This document shows, piece by piece, positions 1-12,400 of a stretch of 64,000 nt of DNA. Made by a program: the position numbers and the translations under genes. The stretch comes from Takakia lepidozioides (Eukaryota > Streptophyta > Takakiopsida > Takakiales > Takakiaceae), in contig CM060733.1 in the NCBI GenBank assembly GCA_030704615.1, forward strand, positions 50,220,001 through 50,284,000. The letters are read 5' to 3'. Each line of letters begins with the position of its first letter. Within the stretch, counting starts at the first letter, position 1. A model generated the notes under the pieces. The model was not told the DNA's origin. It worked only from the letters and a program-made list of their open reading frames with translations, and did no database searches.

Positions 1-204
1 GCACCGCACTTTGCGACCCCCCCCCCCCCCCCCCCCACGGTGCTAATTCAGCAATGCAGAGTAGGGGTTTTTATTTATTTATTTATTTGACGACGCCCGG
101 CGTCGCAAATTTGGTTCTTCCCCCCTACCCGAAAAGGGCTGTTTTACGACGCGGCGGCGTGGCCGCGACGTCGAAACCCCCCCCCCCCCCCCATTTTTTG
201 TGTA
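1..204. repeat. GC-rich low-complexity stretch with two poly-C runs
   Basis: Homopolymer C runs lie at about 17-36 and 176-192, flanking a short CG-rich segment with repeated gacg/cgcg motifs and a TTTA microsatellite near 70-88. No coding signal is visible. It is probably decayed repeat sequence. Confidence 0.6.
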
Positions 205-2111
205 GTGCATGTGATGCAGAATGCAGATCACATAGGTTGGAATGTACGAGTTCCAGTACATGAGCAGGTCTATGTGTTGCTAGGTCTATGTGTTGCTTGT
301 TTTAGAGCTTTCATGATGTTGTTTCCAGTGTTGGGCGGATATAGAATGATCCGGATATCAGAATTAGTGTATCCGAATCCGGATCCGGCAGCTCTTTGAA
401 TATATCCGACTACTATTTATATCCGGGGATACATAAAACAGAGGATCCGGATAGGATCTTAGCCGCCGGATATATAAAAAAGATTAATACCGGATTGTAT
501 CCGGTGTAGCAAACATACCATATCTCAACCCGATATAAGAAGGGTTAAGAAAGAAACAAATTAATAGAAATTTAATAAAATATAAAATAATAATATTTAT
601 TACATTTTGTTTTTTTGAGAACAGGGTTAATTTCCCTGATTAATTTTATTCATAAGTTATATTAGAATTGTAATGATTTAAATGATTAAATGAAAAAATT
701 TAAAGATATTATTTTTATGATTCATATATCCGGATTACTCTATAACCGCAGGATATTATGATCTGAATATCTGGACTTATTTATATCCTGCAGATTTTAA
801 AAAACTTCTACTATGCATAACTAGCGGATATTAGAAATGCAGATTATTCTAATATCCGGATCCACAGGATATATGATTCTCTAATTTGTGAAGTATCCGG
901 ACCCGGCGGATATTAAAAAAAGCTAAGAACCGCCCAACACTGGTTGTTTCCCCTCCTTGTATCCCTAATAAATGTGCGAAGATAGATTGATAGGAGGTAT
1001 GCCAGAGTGGCCAGGCCCTTAGTGGGAAGGAAGTGTACACTTTGAGGATTAAGGTGTCCAAGTCTATGATGCCATAGCCAAGAAGGATCTTCGACTGAGC
1101 AAATCTGAGTTGGTATCTTTTGCTGCAAAGTATTTTTTGTCGTCATGTACAGCCCAGTTGTTTTGTCTGGGGTTCCATGGCCAATGACATTCACAATCAA
1201 TCATTGATTGTCATTAAAGGTCAAGATTAAGAGAGTCCCCAACTGAAAGTAAATTTTTGGTAAGATTTGGCACATAAAGAACATCATCAATCTTTATTTC
1301 CCCATTTGTGAAGGCAAGATTCACAGTGCCTCTGCCCTAAATGGCATGAGGTTCTCGTCCTACAGTCTTAAGATATGACTATGTGATCTGGGGGAGCTAT
1401 CGAATGAAAGTCCGTTCTCTCTGCTGCTACGTGCCTAGATGCACCTGAGTCAATGTACCAATCTGTCTCCGTCCTAAATCTAGGGCATTGACGCTACATT
1501 CAAAAAGATCGAGAGATGTGTGTTCTTCATCGGTGAATTTGCTTTGGTTTGAGCCAACGTCCACTGCGTTGGCATGTGGACGATGCGCATTACGGCGTTC
1601 CCGAGCTCTCGTTGCCATTTCTTTTGCCAGCTTGGAACAGCTCCGCATGAGGTGGGCCCATGTCACCACAGAAGTTGCATGGTCCAAGTGTTCTTGGTCG
1701 GAAAGAGCTCCTCGACTGATCGTCATTTGATGTTTGAAAGAATCTGTTTGGTTCACCGCTAGATGGACGTCGACCTTGGTAGCCAGAATGGTGGAAAGAA
1801 TGATTCCTCATTCTTACCATGAGGGCTTCTGAGTTATCGCTTCCTCCCATAGCCTTAGCTCTAAACGTGAGTTCCCTCTCTTCTTGCAGCAACCTGCTCG
1901 AAACTTCAGCAGATTCAGTTGGTAGTTGCGTGTTGCCCGTTGAAGGACTATAATTTTCGGTGTCGTTTGATAGCATCTTTGTGATGACGGACATTCTCAT
2001 TTGTAGTGCCTCATTCTGTGGCCATCGAATCCATGATCTTGGCACATTGAAATGGCTCTCAACTTGAACAAATGGGAATAAGAATGAGCCAAGTTCACAG
2101 AGAATGTTCAT
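205..2111 (-). mobile_element. Copia (Ty1) retrotransposon fragment: gag C-end, protease, GAG-pre-integrase, start of integrase
   Basis: Read on the minus strand, the order is that of a Copia polyprotein. The Gag zinc knuckle CNFCGDMGHLMRSC is seen only after allowing a one-base shift near 1645. The protease motif WYIDSGASRHV lies around 1430-1455 (DSGA at 1440-1451). Next come the strand VLYVPNLTKNLLSVG near 1250-1295 and the pre-integrase motif LWHHRLGHLNP near 1060-1090. After the inserted hAT element the integrase start LELVHSNLCDLH is readable near 210-245. Frameshifts and stops make it non-functional. A short direct duplication around 266-300 (gctaggtctatgtgttgc type) sits in the integrase part. 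Reverse transcriptase and LTRs are not present. Confidence 0.85.
326..942. mobile_element. Non-autonomous hAT-type DNA transposon (617 bp), inserted in the Copia fragment
   Basis: Perfect 13-bp terminal inverted repeats CAGTGTTGGGCGG (326-338) and CCGCCCAACACTG (930-942) are flanked by an exact 8-bp target duplication GTTGTTTC (318-325 and 943-950). An 8-bp duplication and CA...TG ends are diagnostic of the hAT superfamily. The Copia reading frame resumes across the insertion. The interior has no ORF. It is AT-rich and full of ATCCGGAT/TATCCGG motifs near both ends, which look like subterminal transposase-binding repeats. Confidence 0.92.
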
Positions 2112-2289
2112 AATGACAATGGTGCCTGTATTGCAAGATCACCCTTGAGTTATGATGACATAGAGTTGTGCCCACATCTCCAAATGTACACATATTACTC
2201 TCGAATTCAATTTTATGATCACTTAGTATGTGATTTTGCAAATGTCAACATGATACCAGAGCCTAGCATGACTGAGTCTATAGTTTGTT

Positions 2290-2960
2290 GAGATCCAAGA
2301 ACGTGTAGCAAAGCTCCCGTTCCCTCTTCGCTTTCCCAATGACCAGTTAATATCAAGTCTCCGAGGTCAACAAGTTGAGTGGTCCTTTGAATTACACAAC
2401 CTGGAAATTCAGACTCAAGAATATCCTCCTTCAAGAGGACTTATATGGGACATCGTTGATCACCTCACTCCCACGAGAGCATTCGACCTTGAGAATGCTG
2501 ATCAAGTTGAGAACATGCGAAAGATGAGAGTGAAAGCTCTCACCACTTTGAATCTTTCTGTCAACGACCATATTGATCAAGCCTTCCATTGCACATTTTT
2601 TGGATCCAAAACAGAGCTGGAGACCTTACCTTGCTGTTTTTACATGTATGGCTCCTAACAATGCAGCTCGTTTGATGTTAAAGGACAAGCTAACTATGAT
2701 TAAGTTTGGTAATACGTCTGTTGTAGATTATCTTGCAAAGATCCAAGAAATTCAGTTTGAGCTCACGGGCATCGGGGGAAGCAGTTGCTGATAGAGACTT
2801 GGTTGAGAGAATGCTCAATACTCTCCTCACATCTATAGTGGGGTCCTAAGGCAAGCCGCAGTACAAATTGTGGTGGACCCAACAATGAAAGAGAGAGTCC
2901 TGAAGACGATCGATGTGAGTGCTAAGTTCTCCTAGGGACGTGCTTGCTAGCGAGCTCGTG
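2290..2960 (+). mobile_element. Copia gag fragment on the opposite strand
   Basis: The plus strand reads as a Copia Gag N-terminal half in several frames: LNYTTWKFRLKNILLQEDL near 2385-2440, then DHLTPTRAFDLENADQVENM near 2458-2520, then LMLKDKLTMIKFGNTSVVDY near 2674-2732 and DRDLVERMLNTLL near 2791-2829. This is the UBN2/DUF4219-type Gag of plant Copia elements. It has frameshifts and stops. It lies head-to-head with the minus-strand Copia fragment at 205-2111, so this is either two insertions or one inverted element. Sequence from 2900 onward loses recognisable similarity. Confidence 0.75.
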
Positions 2961-4490
2961 GGAAAGGGGAGATCCCCTCCGTCTCGTGCCGAAATTCGGC
3001 TTTCAGAGGCATGCTAGGCGCTGCGCAGATGGCCTGAACGCTACTGATGGATGCAGCACGCCTCGTGAGCAATAGTCCACTAAAGTAGTGGACACATTGA
3101 ATGCTCCATAGCCGCTCGACTGAATTATGAGTTATTCAACGCTCATCACTACAGAGTACATAGCTCACTATTCAATATAGCTGAGCCACCGATGTGTGCT
3201 GCTTCCAGCACCTTAACTCGACCGGCCCTCTGACTCAGTCTACAGGCGTTCCACAATGGGACAGCATCATGTGTCGAAACCACAACAAATAACTACTACG
3301 CGCCGATGAAATCTTCCACTAAAACTTGAAATCTTCCTTTTGAACACACAGCTCCTTAAATAGGATTGTCTATGGACACTGGTGGTTCAATGCGTAGTAC
3401 TCAGCTTAATTTCAAGGGACTTGGAGAGCTCTATCCTTGCAAATTTATGTACAATAAGTATCATTCCGTTCATTCTACCCATTGTCACACTAAAATCTAG
3501 GTAGGTACCAGCTAAAGGAATTGCGTGTTTGTTACTCACTGTACATTCCAATCCCTTTGAACTTCAAGGCAGTGCCCTCTGAATTTACTTGTTCATGCTT
3601 GTTCCTTCTCTAGGCCTGCTCCTTCCAAGACTTTGGAAACACGTTCCTGGACACTCGAGAATTGACATACAACCCATTTGGTAACATGTGTTCACTGAAA
3701 TTTAGGAGAGAAGGGATCAGCTTATGGTGGTCCATGGTGGTGCGATCAAGTGGCAAGGTGAGCATGATCAGAGCTCTGTCATACTCACAATTGTTTTTGG
3801 ATCATATACCTCATCAAGTTAGTACCATTGTTGCAAACATCAGGCCAACCCATTTTTCGCCATCTGTTCAAACACTTGATTCATGTATGGAGGCCATATC
3901 CTGTACTCGAAAGTCACATTCCGTGTGACTAAGTGAATGACGATGTGAAGCACCCACCCAATAGAGGTGGTCCAAGTCATGGAATCTTTTGCTGGTGGCG
4001 ACAACCCACATCAGTGAACACTCATTTGTCCTCGCTAGCCGAATGAAATGTAGATGCTGTGGACCTAATTGAATGTTTGCCAGAGGGTTTGAGCTCTAAA
4101 GCCACTACTAGTGAAGCTGGGACCTATCTGTATTCTAGGGCAGAGGCATCGCGACTCTTGAGTGAACTTGCTGAAACGAGTGAACCTGCTGGAACATGTG
4201 ACGAACAAATCTAATGGCCGGTGCATTCTGCATTTCGGAATGCACTCAAGGGAGCTGATGAATTCTGCTTTTTAACGGCACGATAAATACACACAAAATG
4301 TTTTGGCAGTGCTATACGCTGCAGGAACCTAACCCCCAAGCTTTGACCAAGTACAAAGTTCTAAATACGGGATCAACAGAAGCCTGCCTTGGTTCATTGG
4401 ATATATCCCACATGGATAAAGTGCTTGAACCCCCATATGCAAAAATGAAAAAAACTACTCCCAAATCAATAAAAACGTATACAAATTCAA
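2961..4490. other. No gene recognised; degraded repeat-like DNA
   Basis: There are only short broken reading frames. The stretch at 3662-3928 is open but matches nothing I know. Position next to the Copia remnants suggests further decayed retrotransposon sequence. Confidence 0.5.
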
Positions 4491-4494
4491 ACGT

Positions 4495-4645
4495 CTGATC
4501 AGCCTGAAAGTTCGCCACTATGTGCAGCTGGTAGGTGAGTAGCTAATGTCCGGTCAGTTTTTTAAAATTTTGTTTTACCCCGGAGTTATGCCAACTTTTT
4601 GAGGCAGGGGTCTTGTTTGTTGGCAAAGGTCAAAGATAGCCACGC
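4495..4645. repeat. Dispersed repeat, copy 1 (second copy near 31930-32065)
   Basis: The segment contains, in order, gtccggtca, a T-rich stretch, ggcaggggtc, ggcaaaggtcaaa and gcgtttaagg. The same blocks in the same order and spacing recur at 31970-32065. No ORF or terminal repeats were found, so the element class is unknown. Confidence 0.55.
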
Positions 4646-6455
4646 GGCGTTTAAGGGAAAATGCTCTGGTTCCAGAATTGGAAATGCATGATCAATCTCC
4701 ACAACGTCACGCTTTCCTTGAAAAAGCTGTTGTAGGGAGATATCATGGTTGAGCGTAGTGAAAGAGAGGAGAGAAAAGACTGCCACCAAAAGCTGGCGTA
4801 CCTAAGAGCCACATTACCTTTCAACTATTACCTCCTCTCCAAGGTGGGGTCCTATATCACTGAAATTGAATATTCCTAATTTTTCGGTTAGTAGGCCCTA
4901 TACCATTGGAATTGCATTTATCCAATCAGTGGCCCAGAGCGAGTACAATTATCTTGGTTGGTGGGTTGTGGTTTTCCAACTTTCCTGTATTTGTAATGAT
5001 TCATGCGACAATAAGATGTACATAGCACATAATAGGATAAATATGTGAATGGTGCCAGAATGCATGAACCAAGATCTGAATCGACAAACTGTCAGGCAAT
5101 AGTATTGACCCTGAAGTGGATAGTGGAGAGGACAAGGAAAAAAAAATTGCTCTTCAATCTCAATCTCCCCTCTGTCAACTCAGGTGCTTCAGTAGTCTCA
5201 AGGTTGTCTTATCGACCAAGCTGTTCAAGCTCAGAGAGTGCATCCCGCAGAGCATATAGCTCACTTCACAGCCGCCAGGCCAATGGATGCACGTCTTACT
5301 ATCACCTGTACGACGGTGGTACTACCACCACCAGGCTGCCAGCTCAAATGCACATGATCAGACACAATGATCTGATGTATTGTGCATGCCTGACTATACT
5401 CGTTGTTGCCAAATCATGCTTACATGAGAGTGTTCTCACTTCCTTTGCCATTCCTGTCCTCCCCTCCAGGGCCACTGGTTCACTCTTGTCCAGCATCCAT
5501 TTCTAAGCAATTGGCTTCCCAATGGCACTGAGCTCTGTGAAAAGGGTGTTGAATGACTGAATGAAAATAGCACTAATGAGAACAGTGGCAATTGTACATT
5601 TCCTCTCCCCATGAATCTCCCATTTGCAAGTTTAAGAATCTCATACATCAACTTCAATCCATGCTTCCACAACATGCTTTCATAACAAGAAGCCCTCCTG
5701 AGCACGCCCAAAGCTAGTCAGAATTCTTGTGAGAACTGGATAGCATGCCATTCTCACAAGTTTCTTTCTGTTTCTTTCTGTTAAAGATTCACAGATTGTG
5801 TGTCTGTGTGTGCGCGGGTGTGTGTGTGAGGCAAAAATAACAAACAATTCTTGTGAAAAGCAGTGAAATGGTACCATTTCCCTTGAATCGCTAGCTGTCT
5901 AGCCAAAATACATCTATTCACTTGTGCTGAGCAAAGCTCTCTTTACCCCTTTGCCAATGTCTTATATATCCAAAACAATGAAATTGATTCTAAGACTCCA
6001 GAAGAATTTACACAATCTCAAATCCAACGTTTGGATGATTTTCCCCCTGAGGCTATGCGTGACAGCTTCCCTTCGTAGGGACTATTCTCTGACATACCAT
6101 CCTGTGTCCCTGCACAACACAACCCTCCATCCTATCAGTCATCTACCATCATGAGCTGAAGTAAAATGCAATAGGGTAACCTAATTTCATGTTGACAAAC
6201 ATGACGATTGTTCCACCCAGCAAAGCTTTGGAGTTAGAATTCTAGGCTTATTATTACAAAGACTCTCAGGGTCAGCACACAGCAGAGGAAAGAAAAACAT
6301 GAAATAACTGCCAGATGTTGTTTAAGATACAATTCAAAAACTGGGTATATATGCAAACCACCATCAAATCTGCGAAAATCTTAGTCAAATAGAAAATGCA
6401 CACCAAAAAATTGTATACAGCACCTTCCATGATGTAAACAGCTACATCTCCCAGT
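4646..6455. other. Intergenic, downstream of the kinesin gene
   Basis: This lies just 3' of the minus-strand kinesin gene and probably holds its 3' UTR. A (TG)n-type microsatellite lies near 5797-5832. One minus-strand stretch near 5217-5262 reads YALRDALSELEQL and could be an unassigned exon, but neighbouring splice sites and frames do not support a model. The 153-codon plus-strand frame at 5045-5506 resembles nothing I know. Confidence 0.4.
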
Positions 6456-9400
6456 TTACGTACCAGCTAATCCAGGATCGGGCGTAGCCTTTCCTCCTAG
6501 AGAAGGGACTCGCTTTGACAGAGGGTTCTCTGTAGAGGCAGCAACAGAGCCCCCATTTGTATATCTCCGCATGCGTGTTTGTCCTGCTACTGATAGTTTC
6601 CTCACTGGTGATGTTTTCCGATCACCTCTCACTGGAGGACGAGGCACTTGTGTTTGGAGCAAAGCTCTGACATAAGATTGAGCAGGAAAGAGAATCATGA
6701 GTTGCAGAAACAGACAAATGGAGAGAAATCTGGTGAGGGGTCAAAATATCTATTAAAGAATGTACAAAGCAGATGCTAAACAGTAAATCCAGGGAAGTGA
6801 GGGGTCATACTTCCTGTGAGAGAGTACTCAGCAGACAGTACAGAACTTGACTCACATCTACAGATTCCCTAAGTGAAGGTATAGGACCTTGCTCTTCAGC
6901 AGACCTATAAGAATACTCCTTGTAAGCTAAGACCTTCCAATTCCCAGAGATTGATCGTGTCCCTCTAGGCCAAGAGAACTTACAAGGACATGAACAGCAC
7001 AGGGATACAACCCACAACCTTAAGTTGACATACTTCACAACGAAGCCACCATGCAGACAAACTCACCTCCTTTCCACCCATTGTTGAGGTTTCCCAAAAC
7101 TTGGCTGTAGCTTCTTGTTATGGTCAGTTGGGGGAGTTGACAGAAGGTCGCTATCCACAGACAAACAGCTTTCTGAGAAAATACTCACATTGTCATCGTG
7201 GTCCCCATCCCGCAGGTCAAAAATTCCTCCATTCTCTAGATGTTCTTCCAAGACTACGTCGTTCAACATGTAAGTACCTCTCTTATTCAGAACTCCCCTA
7301 TTCTCCTGCCCATCAATGACCCCTGGCACTTCCAACAAAGGTGCTGAGTGACCATTAGCACTTTGAGGACCATTTGATGGGGCTTTGAGCCGATTTATGG
7401 ACCGAGAAGGGAGTTGAATGGCAACAGTTGGACAAGGCAAGTCAGGCTCAACCACATCAGGAATTACCAACTCGCCACCATTTGCAAACCTAGCCGGCCT
7501 CTCACTATCTTGAGCTGCTAATACACTATTATCTATTGTTCTGTCATAACAGTCCTTGCTCACAGCTTCCTGCTGCAAGACAAAATCGCTCTTGCTTCTT
7601 TGTATCGCGTCCAGGTGGGTATGCTCCGAGTCAGGAGAAGAGTGGTTACGGGAAGAGGCATATTGTTGTTGACTTTTTGGTAGGTTCAGCTTGTGAGTGA
7701 GGTTACTGAGACCTTCATATTGTCCAGCTGAGGGTTGATTATCTGTTGGGGAGCCCACAGGTGATCCTCCTGATGACGGATCAGTAGGATCTTCAGAATT
7801 GTGGCTGGTGTTGAGCACAAGAGAGGGCGGGTGCTTGATTTCTCGACCAGGCAGCCTCCGAAGGGATTGGCGAACCTGCAGCAGTATAGGAACTGTTAGT
7901 TCCCCGGAAACACTGCATCTGATTTCAATCAACTCAAAAAGGTTTTCATTTACTTGTGGTGCCTGATCAACACCAACTGAAACTCCATCAGCATGTTGCA
8001 GGAGAGCATGCAACCTTTCAGTCATGAGTTCATCCAGCTATACAATAGTAGCAAACCTAAATTTACATCTCTAGCAACAGTCTAGCACACCCAACTAACG
8101 CCATGACTTGTCAGCTAAAACCCCATTTGAAGACATTTCATGACGACTTTACCATAAGAAATGTTGCTACCCATAGACTAAAGACTGGGATGACAGAAAA
8201 ATTGAACAACCTGACAACTATAAGGACCAATCTCAGCACTAGCTGATGCAGCTTCACCCAGTGAAGTGGCTGTCAAGAGCTGACCTCAACCCACCTGCTC
8301 TATTACTCTGCAGATGCCAGATAACCTTACTGCCATCATTGTCTCATAACCCCAAATTCCATTCCTCCATCACATGCGAGGGTGACCTCCATAAGAGCAG
8401 ATAATGAGTATGTCTCAGAGACAACATGCATACCTCAGCATTCCCAGCTCCACCCTCTATGGTCAGCCTGCGATTCCTTTGCTTTGCCGAGGGGTCGGTG
8501 CTCATTCGTCTAGCCTGGGACACTAGATTAGAAGTTTTCACCTTGGACCTCTCCAGACTCAGAAGACGTTCAATCTCTGCATCCTTCTTCACAACAGTAT
8601 CCCTGAGCTGTGCTACCTGTACAAGCAGAAGATGCAATGCCACACAAGGTTGAAGGAAGACTAGGGATGGGTACTCCAACGAAAAGGGGAAAATGCAGCA
8701 AAACCCAACAAAATGGCTAACAATACAGGAAAGAAGAAAATGATCTAGGTAGTTGTGCTGCAAGCGTAGCTGTCCCTGATTTGGCAAAGAACATCTGAGG
8801 GGTAGCAACGATCCATCAAAACTCAGAATAATTTTGCAATGCAAGATAAGAAATACTAGAGAACTTGCATATGTTCTCCAGCAGACCAACCTGATCCTTC
8901 AGGTCTCGGACATCGCCACTCTCCTTGTTACTGCGAGCAGCTCCAAGCTCCACTGATGACACTCTTTCTGCAAACTTGAGTGTACTCACAGTCTCTCCAA
9001 AGGACTCCATATCTGGGCTAATATGCACAAACATCAGAGTTTTTGCTTGCCCACCTGCACATGGAAACAAATCATAAGCTTGACTGAAGTGCAAGTAAAC
9101 AATGACGTCACTGCAAATGATTAGGAGATATCCTCTCAGCGACCACAACAATGCGAAAGCACAAATATTGAATACATGGCCGAAGTCCAACCAGACAGTA
9201 CCGAGGAAGAGTCTTGATCACAAACCTAGAGAATCTTGAAGCAGTTGAGTTAGCTTGCTGTTCCGAAAAGGCACATGACCATTCTTCTGCGCCAGTGCAG
9301 CAATCACATCCCCAAGTGCTGAGAGGGACTTATTGATATGTTGAGCTTCTTTCAGCCTGTCTCCAGTAGCTTCTGACTTGTCAACACGCTCGCTCCCAGC

Positions 9401-12400
9401 AAGATCCACTAGGTGGAGGCAGCCACGGAGGATTGAACCCGAAGTCAGGTCTGTCCCTTGCACATGCACAGTGAGGACACTGTATACCCACAACATGGCT
9501 TAAGTTCAGTTCAAACTTTTCAGTTGTCTTCCTCCTCTTTCACTGTTACAAAAGCTGTTCATAAAGCTGTAGAGACATAAGAGGGATAGTTTGCAGTCCT
9601 TAAATTACTCAGATTTAATTTCAACATATCTGAAAGCTTTGAATACTCGAGGTGTGATTAAATTTCACATCATGTTTGTTTGAGGCATTCACGAGAAGCA
9701 ACAACAATTCCTCCTCCTGAACCAACCAAACTTTCTTTAGAATTGTCCAAAACAGTTAATCACATACCTATGAGATCTACTACTCCGCTCGTTGAGAGCT
9801 GTGGCCCCAACAGCCCTGTTGCGCTGGCCAAGTTTCATTAACTCCAAGACATCTGCCGTTGACATGACTGGTAGTTTACTGGCATCTGGCACATTCATGC
9901 CATTGAGCTGCGAGTTGTTCCGGATCTCAAGCGTACACAAGTCAAGGTTTTCTTCTGATAAGCACTATGTGCAGATACTGACCAAAAACATGCAACACCT
10001 CCAGCGGGGAGCATCCGTGCATGGTACTTAACTGTAAAAACACTAACTCTCATATGCACTATTAGAGTAAGTTGGAAGCTTACATTGGCTGAAATGCAAT
10101 TCATGATCTCAATGCCCATAAAATTAGACTAAGCCATGCTAGGCAACTCATAAAATACTCCTATACTGCATGAAAAACTAAGAGAAGGAATGGAATGGCA
10201 GCATATCACCTTAGAATATCATTTTTCACAGCACATCTTGATTTCATAGGACCCACCACAAAACCAGTTACTCTCTTATAAATTTCTGTGAAGAAGTGGT
10301 GGGATGAAGTTGCCAAGCTTTTCAATATCAAATTCTGTACAAGCCATTTTCAACTAGGCGGCTACAGTTAACATAGCTGAGGTCTAGGGCCCAGGAAGTA
10401 AATCCCAACACGGGTTGACCAGCCATAGGGTGAAAATTTGGTACCAATATCTGGGGACTCGGCCAGATCCTGGATAACACAATGTTAGGCTGGTAAGTAA
10501 ATCACCACAAACTTTAGAAAAGGATATTTCTTGTGGCCGCAATCTGGCGCAAGAAGATCGCGCACTTGCTCATTATAAATCTCAATCATTTGCACACCAA
10601 TCTCGTACCGGAAAACATCTACTCGGCTCTGAGTGATGTGGAAGAGATCATGAAGCGCTCTGTAGTTAACTCCCCAGTCTGCCTCTGACATATTACTTGG
10701 ACCACTCTATAGTGACAATACAACAAAACAGCGTGTTTAGATTTCCACATCCATCAGTACCACACCAGCCAGCTCAGCAGTAGTTGCAAGAACTGAGAAT
10801 CATGTACATGAGGTTCTCTAAGTACGCCAAGCTGCTGGTAACCGTACATTACCACCTGAGCATACCGGCTTCATACTAGAGTCTACCTGGAGTGCTGTCT
10901 GAGCGAAACCAGGAAAATGGCCTCATTGTGAACACAAACATTAAGGAGGCTAATAAAGAGAGATCACAACTATTTGTAAAATGATAGCTCCTGGTCTTCC
11001 ACCTACCATGGTGAATGTTTTCCCAGAGCCTGTCTGTCCGTAGGCAAATATGCAAACGTTGAATCCATCCAGGACAGACCGAATCAACGGCTGTGTGTCC
11101 AAGAATACTTCCTCTGCACCTCACCAGAGCCCATCCCAACATTCTCATCTTGATGTTCTGTGGGATCAGACTTCATGGTGCTTCACAGCAGATGTGCACT
11201 ACATCTGAAAACTAATGCTGCCCATTTGGTAACTTATCAATGTGACTTAAACCATGCAAACAGTTCTGCCAAGGAATTGATGAAATGTCTACCAGTTTGA
11301 TACTCTCTAGCATGCCTACCAGCACTCAACAAAAAGTGCAAACAAAATAATGTACTGATCAGGAATGAATGTTAATAGAGACATTAAAACAACAAACAGC
11401 AATCCATAAACCCACATATATAACAAATAGCCGCAAAAGCATAACAAAACGAGCTTTACTCCTGCCATGTCAAGAACTGAGAGCATCTAACAAAGCTTTT
11501 TCACCTTGTGAAACAGTGGTTCCAAAGACTTTGTTGAAGTTGAATGACCTCCTTGCCTCCTTTCCTCCCTGTTTCGCAGGATTCACTACCACCAACTCTC
11601 CATTTTCCCCTATAAAGTCCAGAGTTGTTTGTCTTCCAGCTTCATTCTCAAGAAATGGCCGCACCCGGCAGTAGACCCGGATATTACCTGGAAGTAACAC
11701 AACCCAAAAAATACTCAGAAGACTTTGGTCTGAAAACTCGAGTTTCAAATCTCCCTCAATCTGCGAAGAGGGACCAAAATCAACCAGGGCACCATGGGTC
11801 TCCATGTTCATGTCCCAGTGACTAGTCAGCCAGAAAATGTTTCGACTTCCTGCATCAGTATACATCCCAAACACTTCCAACGGAGGAGTGACTGATAAAG
11901 ATATGAACCAACTTACCTTTAAGATCCTGTACTTCATTGTATAACATACGATTCTCTGCCAGCACTGTATGATAACCAGATGCTGCCCTAGCCATTCCTT
12001 GAAGCTGTCCCTCTGCAGAAAAAGAAAGGCAAATAAGCCTAATGTTATGGAAACACAGCTGGCATGCGCATAACCAGGAAAAAAGGTAATCATATGAAAG
12101 CTAGTCTCAAATGCAATGTATCTGTTGAGGACTTGATCATGGTGATAGTTTACCAAGATTGCTGAACTGTTTTCTCCACTCCATTTGCATTCTCAAAACC
12201 TCTTCCTTGGCATTCAGTGATGTGAATCTGAGATCCTGCATGATGAAACATACAATAAGAATCGATGTAAATGAAATGAAATGGTACTTACTAGCATCCA
12301 CAGGAAGAAAGAACTTACCACTCAACAGGACTGAAAGTGGGGTAATGATTGTGAGGCAGCCACAAACCATCCCTGGGCTGCAGACTGCAAAAGATTCAAG

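Noticed and set aside
5045-5506. 153-codon plus-strand ORF as a gene
   Set aside because: Low-complexity composition, no known domain, no splice context. It lies 3' of the kinesin gene and can be chance.
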